From NCBI RefSeq assembly GCF_003121895.1, contig NZ_QEWW01000003.1, positions 233,635 to 297,634 of the forward strand: a stretch of DNA of 64,000 nucleotides. Reading direction: 5' to 3'. The position numbers were made by a program, and so were the translations under genes. Positions 26,214 to 37,252 of this stretch are shown here, piece by piece. How positions within the stretch are numbered: the stretch's first letter is position 1; every line of letters starts with the position of its first letter. The DNA is from Ignatzschineria cameli. Its GTDB lineage: Bacteria; Pseudomonadota; Gammaproteobacteria; Cardiobacteriales; Wohlfahrtiimonadaceae. The notes under the pieces are model-generated. The model made no database searches. It saw only the letters and a program-made list of their open reading frames with translations, and was not told where the DNA came from.

Positions 26214-28400
26214 ATGACGAGAATATTTGCGCTCACCAAGATTGTAGCGCCTTTTTACAATAATTATCTCCTCTATAGCCTAAAAATATTGATCATTATG
26301 GTAGGCGTTGTCCTCATTCCAATGGCAATTACTGGAGATCTTCAGCTCTCCCCTATCTTAGGAGCAGTTGCAGCAGCACTCTCCGATCTTGATGATCATA
26401 TTAAAGGAAGAGTTAAAAATATAGGATCCATCCTTCTGATCTTTTTTCTAGCCGCAACAATTGTCGAGATCCTCTTTCCATACCCTCCCCTCTTTCTTCT
26501 CCTCTGTATCCTTGGAACTAGCGCCTTAATGATGCTTGGCGCCTTAGGAGAGCGCTATGCAACGACCGCTTTTGGAACTTTAGTCTTAATGGTCTATGCT
26601 ATGCTCACTCTGGAACCAGATCGAGCTTGGTATATTCAACCATTAACACTGCTAACTGGCGCACTCTGGTATCATCTTATTTCCCTACTTTTTCATATTA
26701 TCTGGCCCGCTCGCCCTATCACAGAATCATTAGGTGAGGCCTATCGAGATCTTGCTCACTTTTTAGAGCTTAAAGCACGTTTCTTCGATCCTGATGAGGG
26801 GGAAAGCATTCAAAAACTCAAATTAAAACTCTCTATTGCCGGCAAAACATTAACAACGCGCCTCAATAGTATTAAGGGTGCTTTAATACGAAGATTACAG
26901 AATGAGCAATCTAATCAGCCCTATTCAGAACTTCTCAATTACTACCTTGTAGCACAAGCGATCTACGAGCGCGCATCATCTATCCATGTAGAATATGAGA
27001 TCCTGCATAAAGAGTTTCTCTATAGTGATCTGCTCTTTCGCTATCAGCGTGTCATGATGCAGCAAGGCAATGCGGCTCAAAAGGTGGCCGAAGCTCTACT
27101 TCATAAAAAAGAGTATCTCTATCCACAATATCTCTCGCGCATCACGAGCCGTCTTGAAGAGACCACATTAAGACTCAAAAAAGATCATGCCGCATCGCTT
27201 GAAATTATTATCTCTATTGAGAATATTCTCCATAATCTTAAACAGATCAACACATTGCTCCTTAAGATGGAGAGTGGACTCACAGACTCAGCACTCTTCC
27301 AAGCAGAAATTAAAGCGCTCATTCCAGATAAAAGGGGCTCTAAGATTGCCAAGCTCAAAGAGATGGCTCTCAATATCTATCAAACTATCAACGCCCATTT
27401 AACAAAAGAATCGGAAATTTTTCGCCATGCAGTGAGAATGGGATTTGTTATGGGAACAGGCTACCTCATCATCTGGGGTATTAATCTTATTAATATCAAT
27501 ATTCTTGAAAATGGCCCTGTCACTAATCGTATCTACTGGATTGTATTAACGGCAATTTTTGTCTGCCAACCGAATGTTATTGTGACTAAAAGTCGTATCT
27601 TAAAGCGACTCTCCGGTACCTTTATCGGCGTTCTATTGACACTGCTCTTTCTTCAATTCTCTCCATCAACATCTCTTCAGGTCCTTCTTGTTATTGCAAG
27701 TAGCACCCTCTTTTTTAGCTTAAGCGCCCTAGGTTACTCCTTCACAACGGCATTAATCACCATTATGGTGCTAATTAGCTTTAATCTAAATGATTACGAC
27801 TTTATTGCGCCGGAAAGGCTAATCGACACAATCATTGGCTGTGCAATTGCCTGGTTCGCTGCACGCTATATTCTTCCTGATTGGCGTTATCACAATATTC
27901 AGCAGGCCTATCATAAGGTTGCGGAAAAAAATAGTGAATACTTAAAAGAGATCCAAGCACAATATCATCATGGGCGTCACGATAGCTTAAGTTATCTTTC
28001 AGCACGAGCGCGCGCTAATGAAACTGATAGTGAGCTTGCAGCACTCTTCGCCTCCTTATCAGAATCTAAAGGTCAAGATGAAGCTTTACTCTCAGAACTT
28101 TTTAATAACCTCTGCCTCAATAACACATTTTTAGGTTATCTATCCGCGCTCGGGGCTCATCGCACCGCTATTGAGAATCAGCAAGTTTTACAGCTTTTTA
28201 ATAAAACGAGCGATTTCATCATTCAAACCTTACAACAGCAGCAATTTAATCGACCCGCTTATAGTCAGCTAAAACGGGAAATTGTTCAACTTCAACAGCA
28301 TTATGCACAGAGCGACCTAGTCTCTTCCCTGCTATTGCAGCAACTCACCTTACTTCTACGCACATTACCCTCCTATCTTAAAGCACTCTTTAAGGCTTAA
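26214..28400 (+). CDS. yccS: YccS-type FUSC-family membrane protein
   Basis: The start is placed at ATG 26214 (MTRIFALTKI), with a GGAG nine bases upstream; the ATG at 26199 is an alternative. The 728-residue product has two membrane blocks, each of several helices (about residues 20-165 and 400-530), each followed by a cytoplasmic helical region. The first block has AAALSDLDDHIKGR and the LGERYATTAFGTLVLMVYAML stretch typical of YccS/YhfK. The family (FUSC/aromatic acid exporter-like) is thought to export small molecules, but YccS has no proven substrate. The gene lies 71 bases after the cyclo-ligase gene in the same direction. Confidence 0.82.
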   Translation: MTRIFALTKIVAPFYNNYLLYSLKILIIMVGVVLIPMAITGDLQLSPILGAVAAALSDLDDHIKGRVKNIGSILLIFFLAATIVEILFPYPPLFLLLCILGTSALMMLGALGERYATTAFGTLVLMVYAMLTLEPDRAWYIQPLTLLTGALWYHLISLLFHIIWPARPITESLGEAYRDLAHFLELKARFFDPDEGESIQKLKLKLSIAGKTLTTRLNSIKGALIRRLQNEQSNQPYSELLNYYLVAQAIYERASSIHVEYEILHKEFLYSDLLFRYQRVMMQQGNAAQKVAEALLHKKEYLYPQYLSRITSRLEETTLRLKKDHAASLEIIISIENILHNLKQINTLLLKMESGLTDSALFQAEIKALIPDKRGSKIAKLKEMALNIYQTINAHLTKESEIFRHAVRMGFVMGTGYLIIWGINLININILENGPVTNRIYWIVLTAIFVCQPNVIVTKSRILKRLSGTFIGVLLTLLFLQFSPSTSLQVLLVIASSTLFFSLSALGYSFTTALITIMVLISFNLNDYDFIAPERLIDTIIGCAIAWFAARYILPDWRYHNIQQAYHKVAEKNSEYLKEIQAQYHHGRHDSLSYLSARARANETDSELAALFASLSESKGQDEALLSELFNNLCLNNTFLGYLSALGAHRTAIENQQVLQLFNKTSDFIIQTLQQQQFNRPAYSQLKREIVQLQQHYAQSDLVSSLLLQQLTLLLRTLPSYLKALFKA

Positions 28401-28776
28401 AATGGTTGAGTGATTTAGTGATATAATAGATCATTAATAAATTTTCTATTCATAAACCTCTAGTCATAAATTTTAATCAAAAAAGCTCATATTAGTTTTT
28501 ATTAATAACCTTTTGATTAATTATTTTTTGATTAAGAGATCTCTTATTTATAATTTGTTTTTTATGATCTATTGTTTATGATTTGTTTTATCCGATTAGT
28601 CGAGATGTTGAGATACTTTAAGATACGCTTTATCAAAAAGTTACTTAATTAAAATATCACTGATCGAAATAGTTTATAAAAATAATTTTTATAAAAATAA
28701 GTTTCAGAGATAGAGCAGATATCGTATCGCTTCTATCTCTCTTAGATACCTATATTCCTATAAGGAGTTTGCAGAT
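28401..28776. other. AT-rich intergenic stretch upstream of ppnN
   Basis: These 376 bases are extremely AT-rich with many TTTATGATT/TTTTGATTA-like near-repeats (28440-28600). No gene is present. The region likely includes the ppnN promoter, and such composition is typical of nucleoid-protein-bound upstream regions, but no specific site is called. Confidence 0.5.
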
Positions 28777-30183
28777 ATGCCAAACCGTATTCGCTACGAT
28801 ATCTATCCACCTAAAGGATCGATGGATCTGATCTCCCATACCGAAAGCGCCATTTTGAAAAAAACGGCCAAAGGAGAGCTCTACCCTCTCTTTAGAAATT
28901 GTACGCTCGCGGTTCTCAATACTGGCAGTAAAACAGATGATCCTCAGCTAATTGCAAGTCAACATAAAGATTATGATATTGAATTAATCCGCACTGAGAG
29001 AGGAATCAAATTACGTCTCTTCAATCCCCCTCAATCTGTCTTTGTGGATGGGAAATTAACCAATATTATTCGTCGTAATCTCTTCTCCGTTTTACGCGAT
29101 ACCCTCTTTATCGATTCAGTAGCAGAACTCTACCATGAGTATAAAAATGGCAATGATACCGGATCGCTCATCAAAGTTTCTGAGAATCAACGAAACTCTT
29201 TAACCACTGATTTTGTCTTTGCAATTTTACGAAATGCCAATGCTCTACTCACCGATCAGGATCCCAACATCATTGTCTGCTGGGGAGGACACTCCATCAA
29301 CCAAATAGAGTATGATTATGGTTATGCCGTTGGCCAAGAGCTAGGCGTTCGCCATCTTAATATCTGTACCGGCTGTGGCCCAGGAGCAATGGAAGCACCC
29401 ATGCGTGGAGCAGCCGTAGGTCATGCCCGCCAAGCGAATAAAGAGAGCCGCTTTATTGGTATTACAGAAACCTCAATTATTGCAGCAGAGCCACCCAATC
29501 CTTTAGTCAATGAATTGATTGTGATGTCCGATATTGAAAAGCGCCTCGAGGCCTTTGTCCGTTTAGGTCATGGGATTATTATCTTCCCAGGAGGCGTCGG
29601 AACAGCAGAAGAGTTTTTCTATATCCTCGGCCTTCTCCTTCACCCTAAAAATAAAGATATCTGCCTCCCTCTGATTTTAACGGGACCACAAGAGAGCGAG
29701 AGTTATTTCCGCACATTAGATACCTTTATTGGTAAAACATTAGGTGAAGAAGCCCAAAAACTGTACGAGATTATTATTGATGATCCCGTCTCTGTTGCTA
29801 AAAAAATGAAGCTATCGATGCCTCAGGTTAAAGAGTGCCGAGAGCTACGTGGCGATGCCTACTGCTTTAACTGGCTTCTCACCATTCCTAAAGATTTTCA
29901 GCAACCCTTTATCCCAACGCATGAAAATATGGCTAAACTTGACCTTCATCTAAATCAGCCAAAAGCTCGTCTAGCAGCCAACCTGCGTAAAGCCTTCTCT
30001 GGTATTGTTGCCGGAAATGTAAAAGAGTTTGGAATCCAATCCATTCAAGAACATGGTCCCTATGAATTATCAGGAGATCCTGAATTAATGGAGATGATCG
30101 ACCAGCTTTTACGAGAATTTGTAGAACAACAACGGATGAAGTTGCCGGGATCTGAATATACACCGTGTTATACGATTAAGTAG
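28777..30183 (+). CDS. ppnN: Nucleotide 5'-monophosphate nucleosidase PpnN (LOG family)
   Basis: This 468-residue protein matches E. coli YgdH/PpnN along its length: [13 protein letters not shown] near the start, [38 protein letters not shown], the lysine-decarboxylase/LOG phosphate loop [15 protein letters not shown] (about residues 272-286), and [18 protein letters not shown]. PpnN cleaves purine and pyrimidine monophosphates to base plus ribose-5-phosphate and in E. coli is regulated by (p)ppGpp. An AAGGAG site precedes the ATG. Confidence 0.93.
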   Translation: MPNRIRYDIYPPKGSMDLISHTESAILKKTAKGELYPLFRNCTLAVLNTGSKTDDPQLIASQHKDYDIELIRTERGIKLRLFNPPQSVFVDGKLTNIIRRNLFSVLRDTLFIDSVAELYHEYKNGNDTGSLIKVSENQRNSLTTDFVFAILRNANALLTDQDPNIIVCWGGHSINQIEYDYGYAVGQELGVRHLNICTGCGPGAMEAPMRGAAVGHARQANKESRFIGITETSIIAAEPPNPLVNELIVMSDIEKRLEAFVRLGHGIIIFPGGVGTAEEFFYILGLLLHPKNKDICLPLILTGPQESESYFRTLDTFIGKTLGEEAQKLYEIIIDDPVSVAKKMKLSMPQVKECRELRGDAYCFNWLLTIPKDFQQPFIPTHENMAKLDLHLNQPKARLAANLRKAFSGIVAGNVKEFGIQSIQEHGPYELSGDPELMEMIDQLLREFVEQQRMKLPGSEYTPCYTIK

Positions 30184-30198
30184 CAAGAGCAAGAAAGT

Positions 30199-30228
30199 AG
30201 CTCACTTCAATTTGAAGTGAGCTTTTTT
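30199..30228 (+). terminator. Rho-independent terminator of ppnN
   Basis: Perfect 10-bp stem AGCTCACTTC / GAAGTGAGCT with a 5-base loop and a run of six T residues, 16 bases after the stop codon. It may also serve the convergent lipoprotein gene. Confidence 0.9.
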
Positions 30229-30267
30229 ACATCTTTAAACTCGCTAGAAGTTAACTTAACAACAAGC

Positions 30268-30816
30268 TTATCGAATTGTTGCTTTTTTCAAAGCATCAAG
30301 TAATTGGCGAATATTTTGTTGCGCCGTTAAATTTCGAGCATCGATCGCTCTTGCTGTGCCTAGATAAGAGACTTTTAATGGGGCCTCTGCTTCTGTTTTA
30401 ATATTTTGATTAAATAAGATTCGTCCTGTTCCCGAATCAACAAGTTGGTAATTCACTTCCATAACAGTCGGGAAATGTAGACCAACACTTAGCTGACTAA
30501 ATCTTAACACTGTCGCTTTTAAATTAACCTCTCGTTTCGCACCACTAAAGAGCTGCGATTGATCTAGACTCTCTTGAAGTGCTTGGGCAAAAGCCGATTT
30601 AAACTCAGACTCATACTTATTTTTATTCTCTAGATTAAAGAAAAATGCTTCACTAGGAACATTCTTCGCAACATCAACAGAAACATCACCTAAATGCATC
30701 GGCATTCTTTCTGCTTCAGTAACAGCGATAAAATCACCCTCCGGAGTATATTGGAAATTCGCTACAGTACAACCTGTCATCAATAGCGCTAGTGATAAGA
30801 TGGCTAATTTTTTCAT
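30268..30816 (-). CDS. Putative lipoprotein, function unknown
   Basis: This 182-residue protein has a clear lipoprotein signal (MKKLAILSLALLMTGC, Cys16 of the lipobox LMTGC). The mature part is a mixed alpha/beta domain with SEFKSAFAQALQESLDQSQLF and a strand series VNLKATVLRFSQLSVGLHFPTVMEVNYQLVDSGTGRILF. This resembles small periplasmic/outer-membrane lipoproteins that sum strands around a conserved 'Y.L.D..TG..L' turn. I do not recognise a named family. It is transcribed alone towards ppnN. Confidence 0.65.
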   Translation of the reverse strand: MKKLAILSLALLMTGCTVANFQYTPEGDFIAVTEAERMPMHLGDVSVDVAKNVPSEAFFFNLENKNKYESEFKSAFAQALQESLDQSQLFSGAKREVNLKATVLRFSQLSVGLHFPTVMEVNYQLVDSGTGRILFNQNIKTEAEAPLKVSYLGTARAIDARNLTAQQNIRQLLDALKKATIR

Positions 30817-30921
30817 TATTTTCTCTCCTGATTTTAATAGTCATAAGGCTGATAGAATCGAGACTAACACCACAATTGTAACGCAAAAATTAACGAACAA
30901 CTCGCTATTTATTCTATGTAT

Positions 30922-31047
30922 TTATCTTTTTTTATAAAAAATATCAAGCAAGAGAATCTCATTACCCCAGCTTTCAACTTCTGCTACAGCAGCTAATTTA
31001 AAAGTCAAAGTATAATCTTTTTGCATACTCTTAACATACGCTGTCAT
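30922..31047 (-). pseudogene. Remnant of an IS3-type transposase (OrfA N-terminus)
   Basis: A 41-codon frame with AGGAG upstream starts MTAYVKSMQKDYTLTFKLAAVAEVESWGNE. The YTxxFKLxxVxxVE pattern is the start of the helix-turn-helix OrfA proteins of IS3-type elements. After about 28 residues the similarity ends in unrelated sequence and a stop, and no OrfB or terminal repeats are visible nearby. It therefore looks like a stub left by a decayed or excised insertion sequence. The identification is from memory of the family consensus. Confidence 0.5.
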
Positions 31048-31108
31048 CTAACTTCTCCTGTTAGGATTGATACAATTGTCAACGTTATTTAGGACGAGTC
31101 GTAGATAT

Positions 31109-31134
31109 AAAAAAAGGCCGCACAATGTGCGACC
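31109..31134 (-). terminator. Terminator of groSL
   Basis: Hairpin GGTCGCAC / GTGCGGCC (minus-strand sense, one mismatch) with a 3-base loop, followed on the minus strand by seven T residues, 39 bases after groL. Confidence 0.82.
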
Positions 31135-31172
31135 CTCTATCTAATAAATAGATAATTATTAGAATTATATAA

Positions 31173-32831
<1,659 letters not shown>

Positions 32832-32939
32832 TTATGTTTGAATTCTTCTGTAACTTTGATCTGTGAAAGATTGAGTTAATCATCAATAACGATGAGGAGC
32901 ATACTCTTCAATAGAGCCTCCTACCGACACTTTGAACGA

Positions 32940-33230
32940 TTAGCCTTCGATAACTGCCATGATCTCATCTTCACGCATGACTAATAACTCTTCTCCAGCG
33001 ACCTCTACTTCAGAACCTGAGAATTTACCGAAAAGAACTTTATCCCCAACTTTGACATCTAAAGTCTTTACCTCACCACTTGCTAATACCTTACCGTTAC
33101 CTACGGCAAGTACTACGCCGCGTGAAGGCTTCTCTGTCGCTGTCCCAGGAAGAACGATACCACCTGCAGTTTTAAGCTCTTCTTCTTCACGTTTGATGAT
33201 TACTCTGTCATGTAAAGGACGTAATTTCAT
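32940..33230 (-). CDS. groS: Co-chaperonin GroES (10 kDa)
   Basis: This 96-residue protein, [18 protein letters not shown], has a mobile loop [16 protein letters not shown] (about residues 20-35) and the YxVKVGD-type strand [15 protein letters not shown]. It caps GroEL rings. It is first in the groSL operon, transcribed from the sigma-32 promoter about 205 bases upstream. Confidence 0.98.
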   Translation of the reverse strand: MKLRPLHDRVIIKREEEELKTAGGIVLPGTATEKPSRGVVLAVGNGKVLASGEVKTLDVKVGDKVLFGKFSGSEVEVAGEELLVMREDEIMAVIEG

Positions 33231-33375
33231 ACTCTATTCCTCATTAAAAAATTCATTAATATCATTAATATTTATTAAATAACCCTTAACAATTACCCAT
33301 TAACCTCTAATTATCAGTTAATAAACAACTATTTATAGAATTATCTAATCTGATGCTTTATCAATTGTTATTATC

Positions 33376-33434
33376 AGGAACCTTATCGATCTGCCCCTAG
33401 CAGAGTCTATTGACAAGGTCCGGCCTGAGTTACG
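33376..33434 (-). other. Structured 5' leader of the groSL mRNA
   Basis: Just downstream of the predicted start site, TCAGG...AACCTT at the left pairs with AAGGT...CCTGA at the right with a 4-base asymmetry. Inside it CTGC(CCCTA)GCAG forms a second short stem. This gives a long imperfect hairpin near the 5' end of a roughly 205-base leader. Function is not known. Confidence 0.45.
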
Positions 33435-33442
33435 TCTTAATT

Positions 33443-33469
33443 GATGGGGTCAAAAAAATAGGTTTCAAG
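33443..33469 (-). promoter_or_regulatory. Sigma-32 (heat-shock) promoter of groSL
   Basis: On the minus strand a perfect -35 CTTGAAA (33463-33469) is followed by a 13-base spacer and -10 CCCCATC (33443-33449). This matches the RpoH consensus CTTGAAA-N(11-16)-CCCCATnT. Transcription would begin near 33435 and reach groS after about 205 bases. No CIRCE element (HrcA site) is present. The -35 lies inside an inverted repeat of about 12-bp arms (AATAGGTTTCAA and TTGAACCCTATT, 33457-33485). Confidence 0.85.
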
Positions 33470-33704
33470 CGTTTGAACCCTATTTTTCTACACTTTGAGC
33501 AATAATTATACACCTATATAAAAGAACGATAAGAAGTGGTGACCCACTTTCAATGCAGCCACAAAACTTCTCTGATAAGATCCCTTTTCACGCACACACA
33601 TACCGCTATTAGATATATCTTTCAACATTTTGCATAACCTTGTATAACCTTACAATAATCCTTCATTATTATAGTGGCCTATAATGATCGATTTATAGGT
33701 GCAG

Positions 33705-33734
33705 ATTTATAACAATCAAATTTATAACAATCAA
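33705..33734. repeat. Two-copy 15-bp tandem repeat
   Basis: ATTTATAACAATCAA occurs twice head to tail, about 70 bases upstream of the dinF-type gene, in the divergent groS/dinF gap (33231-33799). The remaining part of that gap upstream of dinF holds no gene. Confidence 0.88.
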
Positions 33735-33799
33735 TCTTAATAGCGATCTAATTAAAATAGAATTCAAAACAGAGTTCACACTATACAGTTCAGGAAATA

Positions 33800-35167
33800 A
33801 TGGGTAAAAGTCTCTTTTTAGCTTGGAATAACCTTACTATTCATCATCGAGTCTGGGCATTGACACTGCCGATGATACTCTCAAATATCTCTGTCCCCCT
33901 TGTCGGCACAGTAGATACCATGATTGTTGGTCATCTCAATGATGCAAATCAGATGGCAAGCGTAGGAATCGGAAGTAGTATCTATCTCTTTTTAATTGCT
34001 ATTTTAAACTTTCTACGCATGGGAACAACCGGTTTCACCGCCCAAGCTTATGGAGATAAAAATGGAGCGATGATCCGCCTTATTCTTATCCAAGGAATTC
34101 TTCTCGCACTCTTTTTAGCATTTGTACTTCTATTGCTAGCTATCCCCATTACAAAACTTGCCTTCACCCTTATCAATCCAGATCCCGAGCTTTATGAAGG
34201 TGCCTCTCAATTTTTTGCATGGCGCTTAATGGGGGCTCCGGCGGCACTGATCAATTTTGCTTTAATCGGTTGGTTTTTAGGAATGCAAAATGCTCGTATT
34301 CCCTTCTATATGCTATTAGCCACCAATATTCTTAATATTCTCTTAACCTTACTTTTTATCTTAAAACTCAATCTCGGTATTACAGGTGTTGCTAAAGCGG
34401 CGGTCATTTCTGAATACTTTGGTCTTCTTGTCGGCCTTGCTATTTTGCCAAAAATCTTGCTAAAAAATCGAGGTAAGTGGATCTTCTCACCTCTTAAAAA
34501 GTGGCATAACTGGCAATCTTTAATCTTTGTAAATCGAGATATCTTTATCCGTAGCTTAACATTGCAACTGACCTTCTTTCTTGTGACCTTACAAGGATCT
34601 CGTTTAGGAGGCGATGTTGTTGCGGCAAATATGATTATTCTTAATGGCCTTTTTATTCTCTCTTATCTCCTCGATGGCTTTGCTCATGCGATCGAAGCGT
34701 TAACGGGTCGAGCCATTGGTGAAAAAAATCGAACAGAGTTATGCGCCGTAATGGTGATCGCCGGAGGATGGGCACTCATTATTACCTTGCTCTTCTTTCT
34801 CCTCTTTCTTCTCTGGGGTACTCAATTTATCGATCTGATCTCCAATATCGATTCTGTCCGAGAGAATGCTTATCCTCTGATTACTTATCTAACAGTCTTA
34901 CCCTTAATTAGCGTTTGGAGCTATCTTCTTGATGGCCTCTTTATCGGAGCTACTCGCGCTAAAGAGATGCGAAATGCAATGCTCGGCGCTTTCTTTATAG
35001 CGTTACCGATCGGCATTATTCTCACCCCCTTCGGTAATGATGGTCTTTGGATCACCTTTCTCCTCTTTATGCTTCTCCGTGGCATTATTATGATCTATTT
35101 TACCTATCGTATTGAACAAAATAAGGGCTGGATTAACAAGTCAAAATCGATTACTAACAATCTATAG
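33800..35167 (+). CDS. dinF: MATE family transporter, DinF group
   Basis: This 455-residue protein has about 12 hydrophobic helices. The N-terminus, VWALTLPMILSNISVPLVGTVDTMIVGHL (residues 18-46), and FLRMGTTGFTAQAYG match E. coli DinF closely (LPMIFSNITVPLLGLVDTAVIGHL; FLRMSTTGLTAQAFG). DinF-type pumps export drugs or bile salts and protect against oxidative stress in E. coli. In E. coli dinF follows lexA; here it stands alone and no LexA box was found. An AGGA precedes the ATG. Confidence 0.83.
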   Translation: MGKSLFLAWNNLTIHHRVWALTLPMILSNISVPLVGTVDTMIVGHLNDANQMASVGIGSSIYLFLIAILNFLRMGTTGFTAQAYGDKNGAMIRLILIQGILLALFLAFVLLLLAIPITKLAFTLINPDPELYEGASQFFAWRLMGAPAALINFALIGWFLGMQNARIPFYMLLATNILNILLTLLFILKLNLGITGVAKAAVISEYFGLLVGLAILPKILLKNRGKWIFSPLKKWHNWQSLIFVNRDIFIRSLTLQLTFFLVTLQGSRLGGDVVAANMIILNGLFILSYLLDGFAHAIEALTGRAIGEKNRTELCAVMVIAGGWALIITLLFFLLFLLWGTQFIDLISNIDSVRENAYPLITYLTVLPLISVWSYLLDGLFIGATRAKEMRNAMLGAFFIALPIGIILTPFGNDGLWITFLLFMLLRGIIMIYFTYRIEQNKGWINKSKSITNNL

Positions 35168-35221
35168 TTCCCCGCATAGCGCCTAATAGGGATTGATAGG
35201 GGAATAAGAAGTGAGGAATAA

Positions 35222-35246
35222 AAAAGCACGTTTAATACGTGCTTTT
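35222..35246. terminator. Bidirectional terminator overlapping the rppH stop
   Basis: Stem AAAAGCACG / CGTGCTTTT with a 7-base loop. One arm (35238-35246) is within the last rppH codons and the loop contains its stop codon. The A/T-rich outer ends give U-runs for both dinF and the convergent rppH. Confidence 0.82.
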
Positions 35247-35879
35247 CTCAACGATAATATGTTGCTCTATCTGTCGCTCTTCAAAAGAGATTCTCTTCTC
35301 TCCGTTTCGCTCTTTGAAAGTCTGCCTTCGAGAGTGCATTCTAAAGAGAGAATGGCGTCTCCGTGAGCGTAAATCTTTAGGTTTTTTTGGAACCGTTCTT
35401 TCAAAAATCAAAGGGGCAAGCTCTGTTAGCGCTTTATCATAAACTTTACGTTTAAAATGAATCACATCGCGCAGTGGTAACCAATAATCAACCCATTTAT
35501 AGTGATCAAATTCAGGATGGTCCGCCGCATTGAGATTAAAATCCTCTTCATCACCAACAAATTCAAGCATATACCAGACCTGTTTCTGACCGATACATGT
35601 TCTCTCATTCAGATGGTTTCGACGAATCAAATTATGGGGTAAACGGTAACGTAACCACCGATCCGTTCGACCTAAAATTTTAATATGTTCAGGGCGTAAT
35701 CCAACTTCCTCATAAAGCTCTCTATACATGGCTTCTTCTGGTGTCTCATCTGGATCAATTCCCCCTTGTGGGAATTGCCAAGCATCTAATTGACCGATGC
35801 GATGACCCCAAAATAGTTGCTGATTTTGATTACACAATATGATTCCAACGTTTGCCCGAAAGCCATCATTGTCTATCAT
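35232..35879 (-). CDS. rppH: RNA pyrophosphohydrolase RppH
   Basis: This 215-residue protein begins [17 protein letters not shown], with the Nudix box [23 protein letters not shown] (about residues 39-61) and [18 protein letters not shown], as in E. coli RppH. It removes pyrophosphate from mRNA 5' ends to start decay. Compared with E. coli (176 residues) it has a basic C-terminal extension of about 40 residues rich in Arg ([15 protein letters not shown]). ptsP, often downstream, is absent. Confidence 0.93.
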   Translation of the reverse strand: MIDNDGFRANVGIILCNQNQQLFWGHRIGQLDAWQFPQGGIDPDETPEEAMYRELYEEVGLRPEHIKILGRTDRWLRYRLPHNLIRRNHLNERTCIGQKQVWYMLEFVGDEEDFNLNAADHPEFDHYKWVDYWLPLRDVIHFKRKVYDKALTELAPLIFERTVPKKPKDLRSRRRHSLFRMHSRRQTFKERNGEKRISFEERQIEQHIIVEKSTY

Positions 35880-36241
35880 TTTGTGCCTTTATCTAAAAAT
35901 TAAAATATCAACTCTATTGTTCCACAAGGCGCCTTTAAAGCCAAATCTTATTTAAAAGAACGGGGGGAGAGTCTCGCTAATATGCGCCTCTTTACCCTTT
36001 AAAAATCTTTATATTACTTCATCATTGAAACATTAAAAAATATTAATATTCTTAAAATTAAAAATGTTTCTATCATTGCAGATATTATTAATGATTATTG
36101 TAAAACCTCAATGATAACCCCGAAATAGGATCTATTTCCTGTATGATTAAAAGAGAGGCGTCGACGAGAGCATCTCGAGCTATAGCCTCTTCACCCTATT
36201 TCTACTCTCTATAAGATCTACACTAAAATAAAGGAGAAACA
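35880..36241. other. Divergent intergenic region rppH / SDR gene
   Basis: These 362 bases hold no gene. The central part (36000-36110) is strongly AT-rich with AATATTAATATT-like sequence. Promoters for both divergent genes are expected, but I cannot assign elements. Confidence 0.5.
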
Positions 36242-36997
36242 ATGTTTTCATTAAATAAACAGATCGCCATCGTTACAGGTGGTGCAAAAGGAATCGGTCG
36301 CGGTATTGTTGAAGCGCTGATCGAAGCAGAAGCAACTGTAATTATCGCAGATATCGACACCACAGCGGGGCGCAAAACAGCACAAGAGTTAGATTGTGAT
36401 TTTGTAGAATTAGATGTAACAGATCAATCTCTTTGCCAAACGCGCATTAAAGAGGTGATTGAAAAGTATGGCAGACTCGATATTCTCTGCTCTAATACCG
36501 GTATCTTCCCGCAAGCGACAATTGAAGAGATGACCGAAAAAGAGTGGGACTTTATGCAGGAAGTAAATGTAAAAGGCACCTTCTTTATTGTTCAAGCGGC
36601 GCTTAATGCGATGAAGCAGCAGGGTTATGGTCGAGTCATCATCACCTCTTCTATTACTGGCAATATTACCGGCTTCCCTGGCTGGAGCCATTATGGTGCT
36701 TCGAAAGCTGCGCAGTTAGGCTTTATGCGAAGTGCAGCCCTTGAATATGCTCGCTTTGGAATTACTGTGAATGCTGTTCTCCCCGGCAATATCTTAACGG
36801 AAGGGCTTAAGGCGCAAGGGGAAACCTATCTCAACCAGATGCGTGCAACGATTCCAACACACACATTAGGGGAGCCGAAAGATATCGGTTATGCTGCTGC
36901 CTTTCTAGCCTCTAAAGAAGCTAAATATATTACAGGACAGACAATTATTATCGACGGTGGACAGATTCTACCGGAGTCTCCGGAAGCGCTACTTTAA
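36242..36997 (+). CDS. SDR-family oxidoreductase (FabG-like)
   Basis: This 251-residue classical short-chain dehydrogenase has a TGGAKGIGRG cofactor loop (residues 12-21), an Asp after strand 2 (IADID, suggesting NAD preference), SNTG in place of NNAG near 84, active-site Ser136/137, and Tyr151/Lys155 (HYGASKAA). It is close in pattern to FabG and to sugar-alcohol dehydrogenases. It is not in a fatty-acid gene cluster, so the true substrate is open. AAGGAG precedes the start and a hairpin terminator follows. Confidence 0.75.
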   Translation: MFSLNKQIAIVTGGAKGIGRGIVEALIEAEATVIIADIDTTAGRKTAQELDCDFVELDVTDQSLCQTRIKEVIEKYGRLDILCSNTGIFPQATIEEMTEKEWDFMQEVNVKGTFFIVQAALNAMKQQGYGRVIITSSITGNITGFPGWSHYGASKAAQLGFMRSAALEYARFGITVNAVLPGNILTEGLKAQGETYLNQMRATIPTHTLGEPKDIGYAAAFLASKEAKYITGQTIIIDGGQILPESPEALL

Positions 36998-37105
36998 AAT
37001 GGTAGCGACGAAACGCTATCTCTGTTGATAAAGATAAGAGAAGAGCCATAAAAAGCTCTGCTAGAAGTATTAAGCGTTAAACATTCAGCATTCAAAATGT
37101 AGGAT

Positions 37106-37158
37106 AAAAAGGGAGCATACTCTATACACTTATTATAGCGGTATGCTCCCTCTCTTTT
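37106..37158. terminator. Bidirectional terminator between SDR and MFS genes
   Basis: Perfect 10-bp stem GGGAGCATAC / GTATGCTCCC (37111-37120 and 37141-37150) with a 20-base loop, an A-run on the left and T-rich sequence on the right. Confidence 0.8.
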
Positions 37159-37252
37159 TCGCTCTATCTTTTATTCTCTATTCTTGGTCTATTCGCTGCT
37201 CTATTCGTCACCTTTACCTTATACGAATTTCCCCTATACGAAAGAATATCTC

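Noticed and set aside
33231..33799. CIRCE element (HrcA site) at groSL
   Set aside because: No TTAGCACTC-N9-GAGTGCTAA-like sequence. The inverted repeat found has different sequence and spacing.
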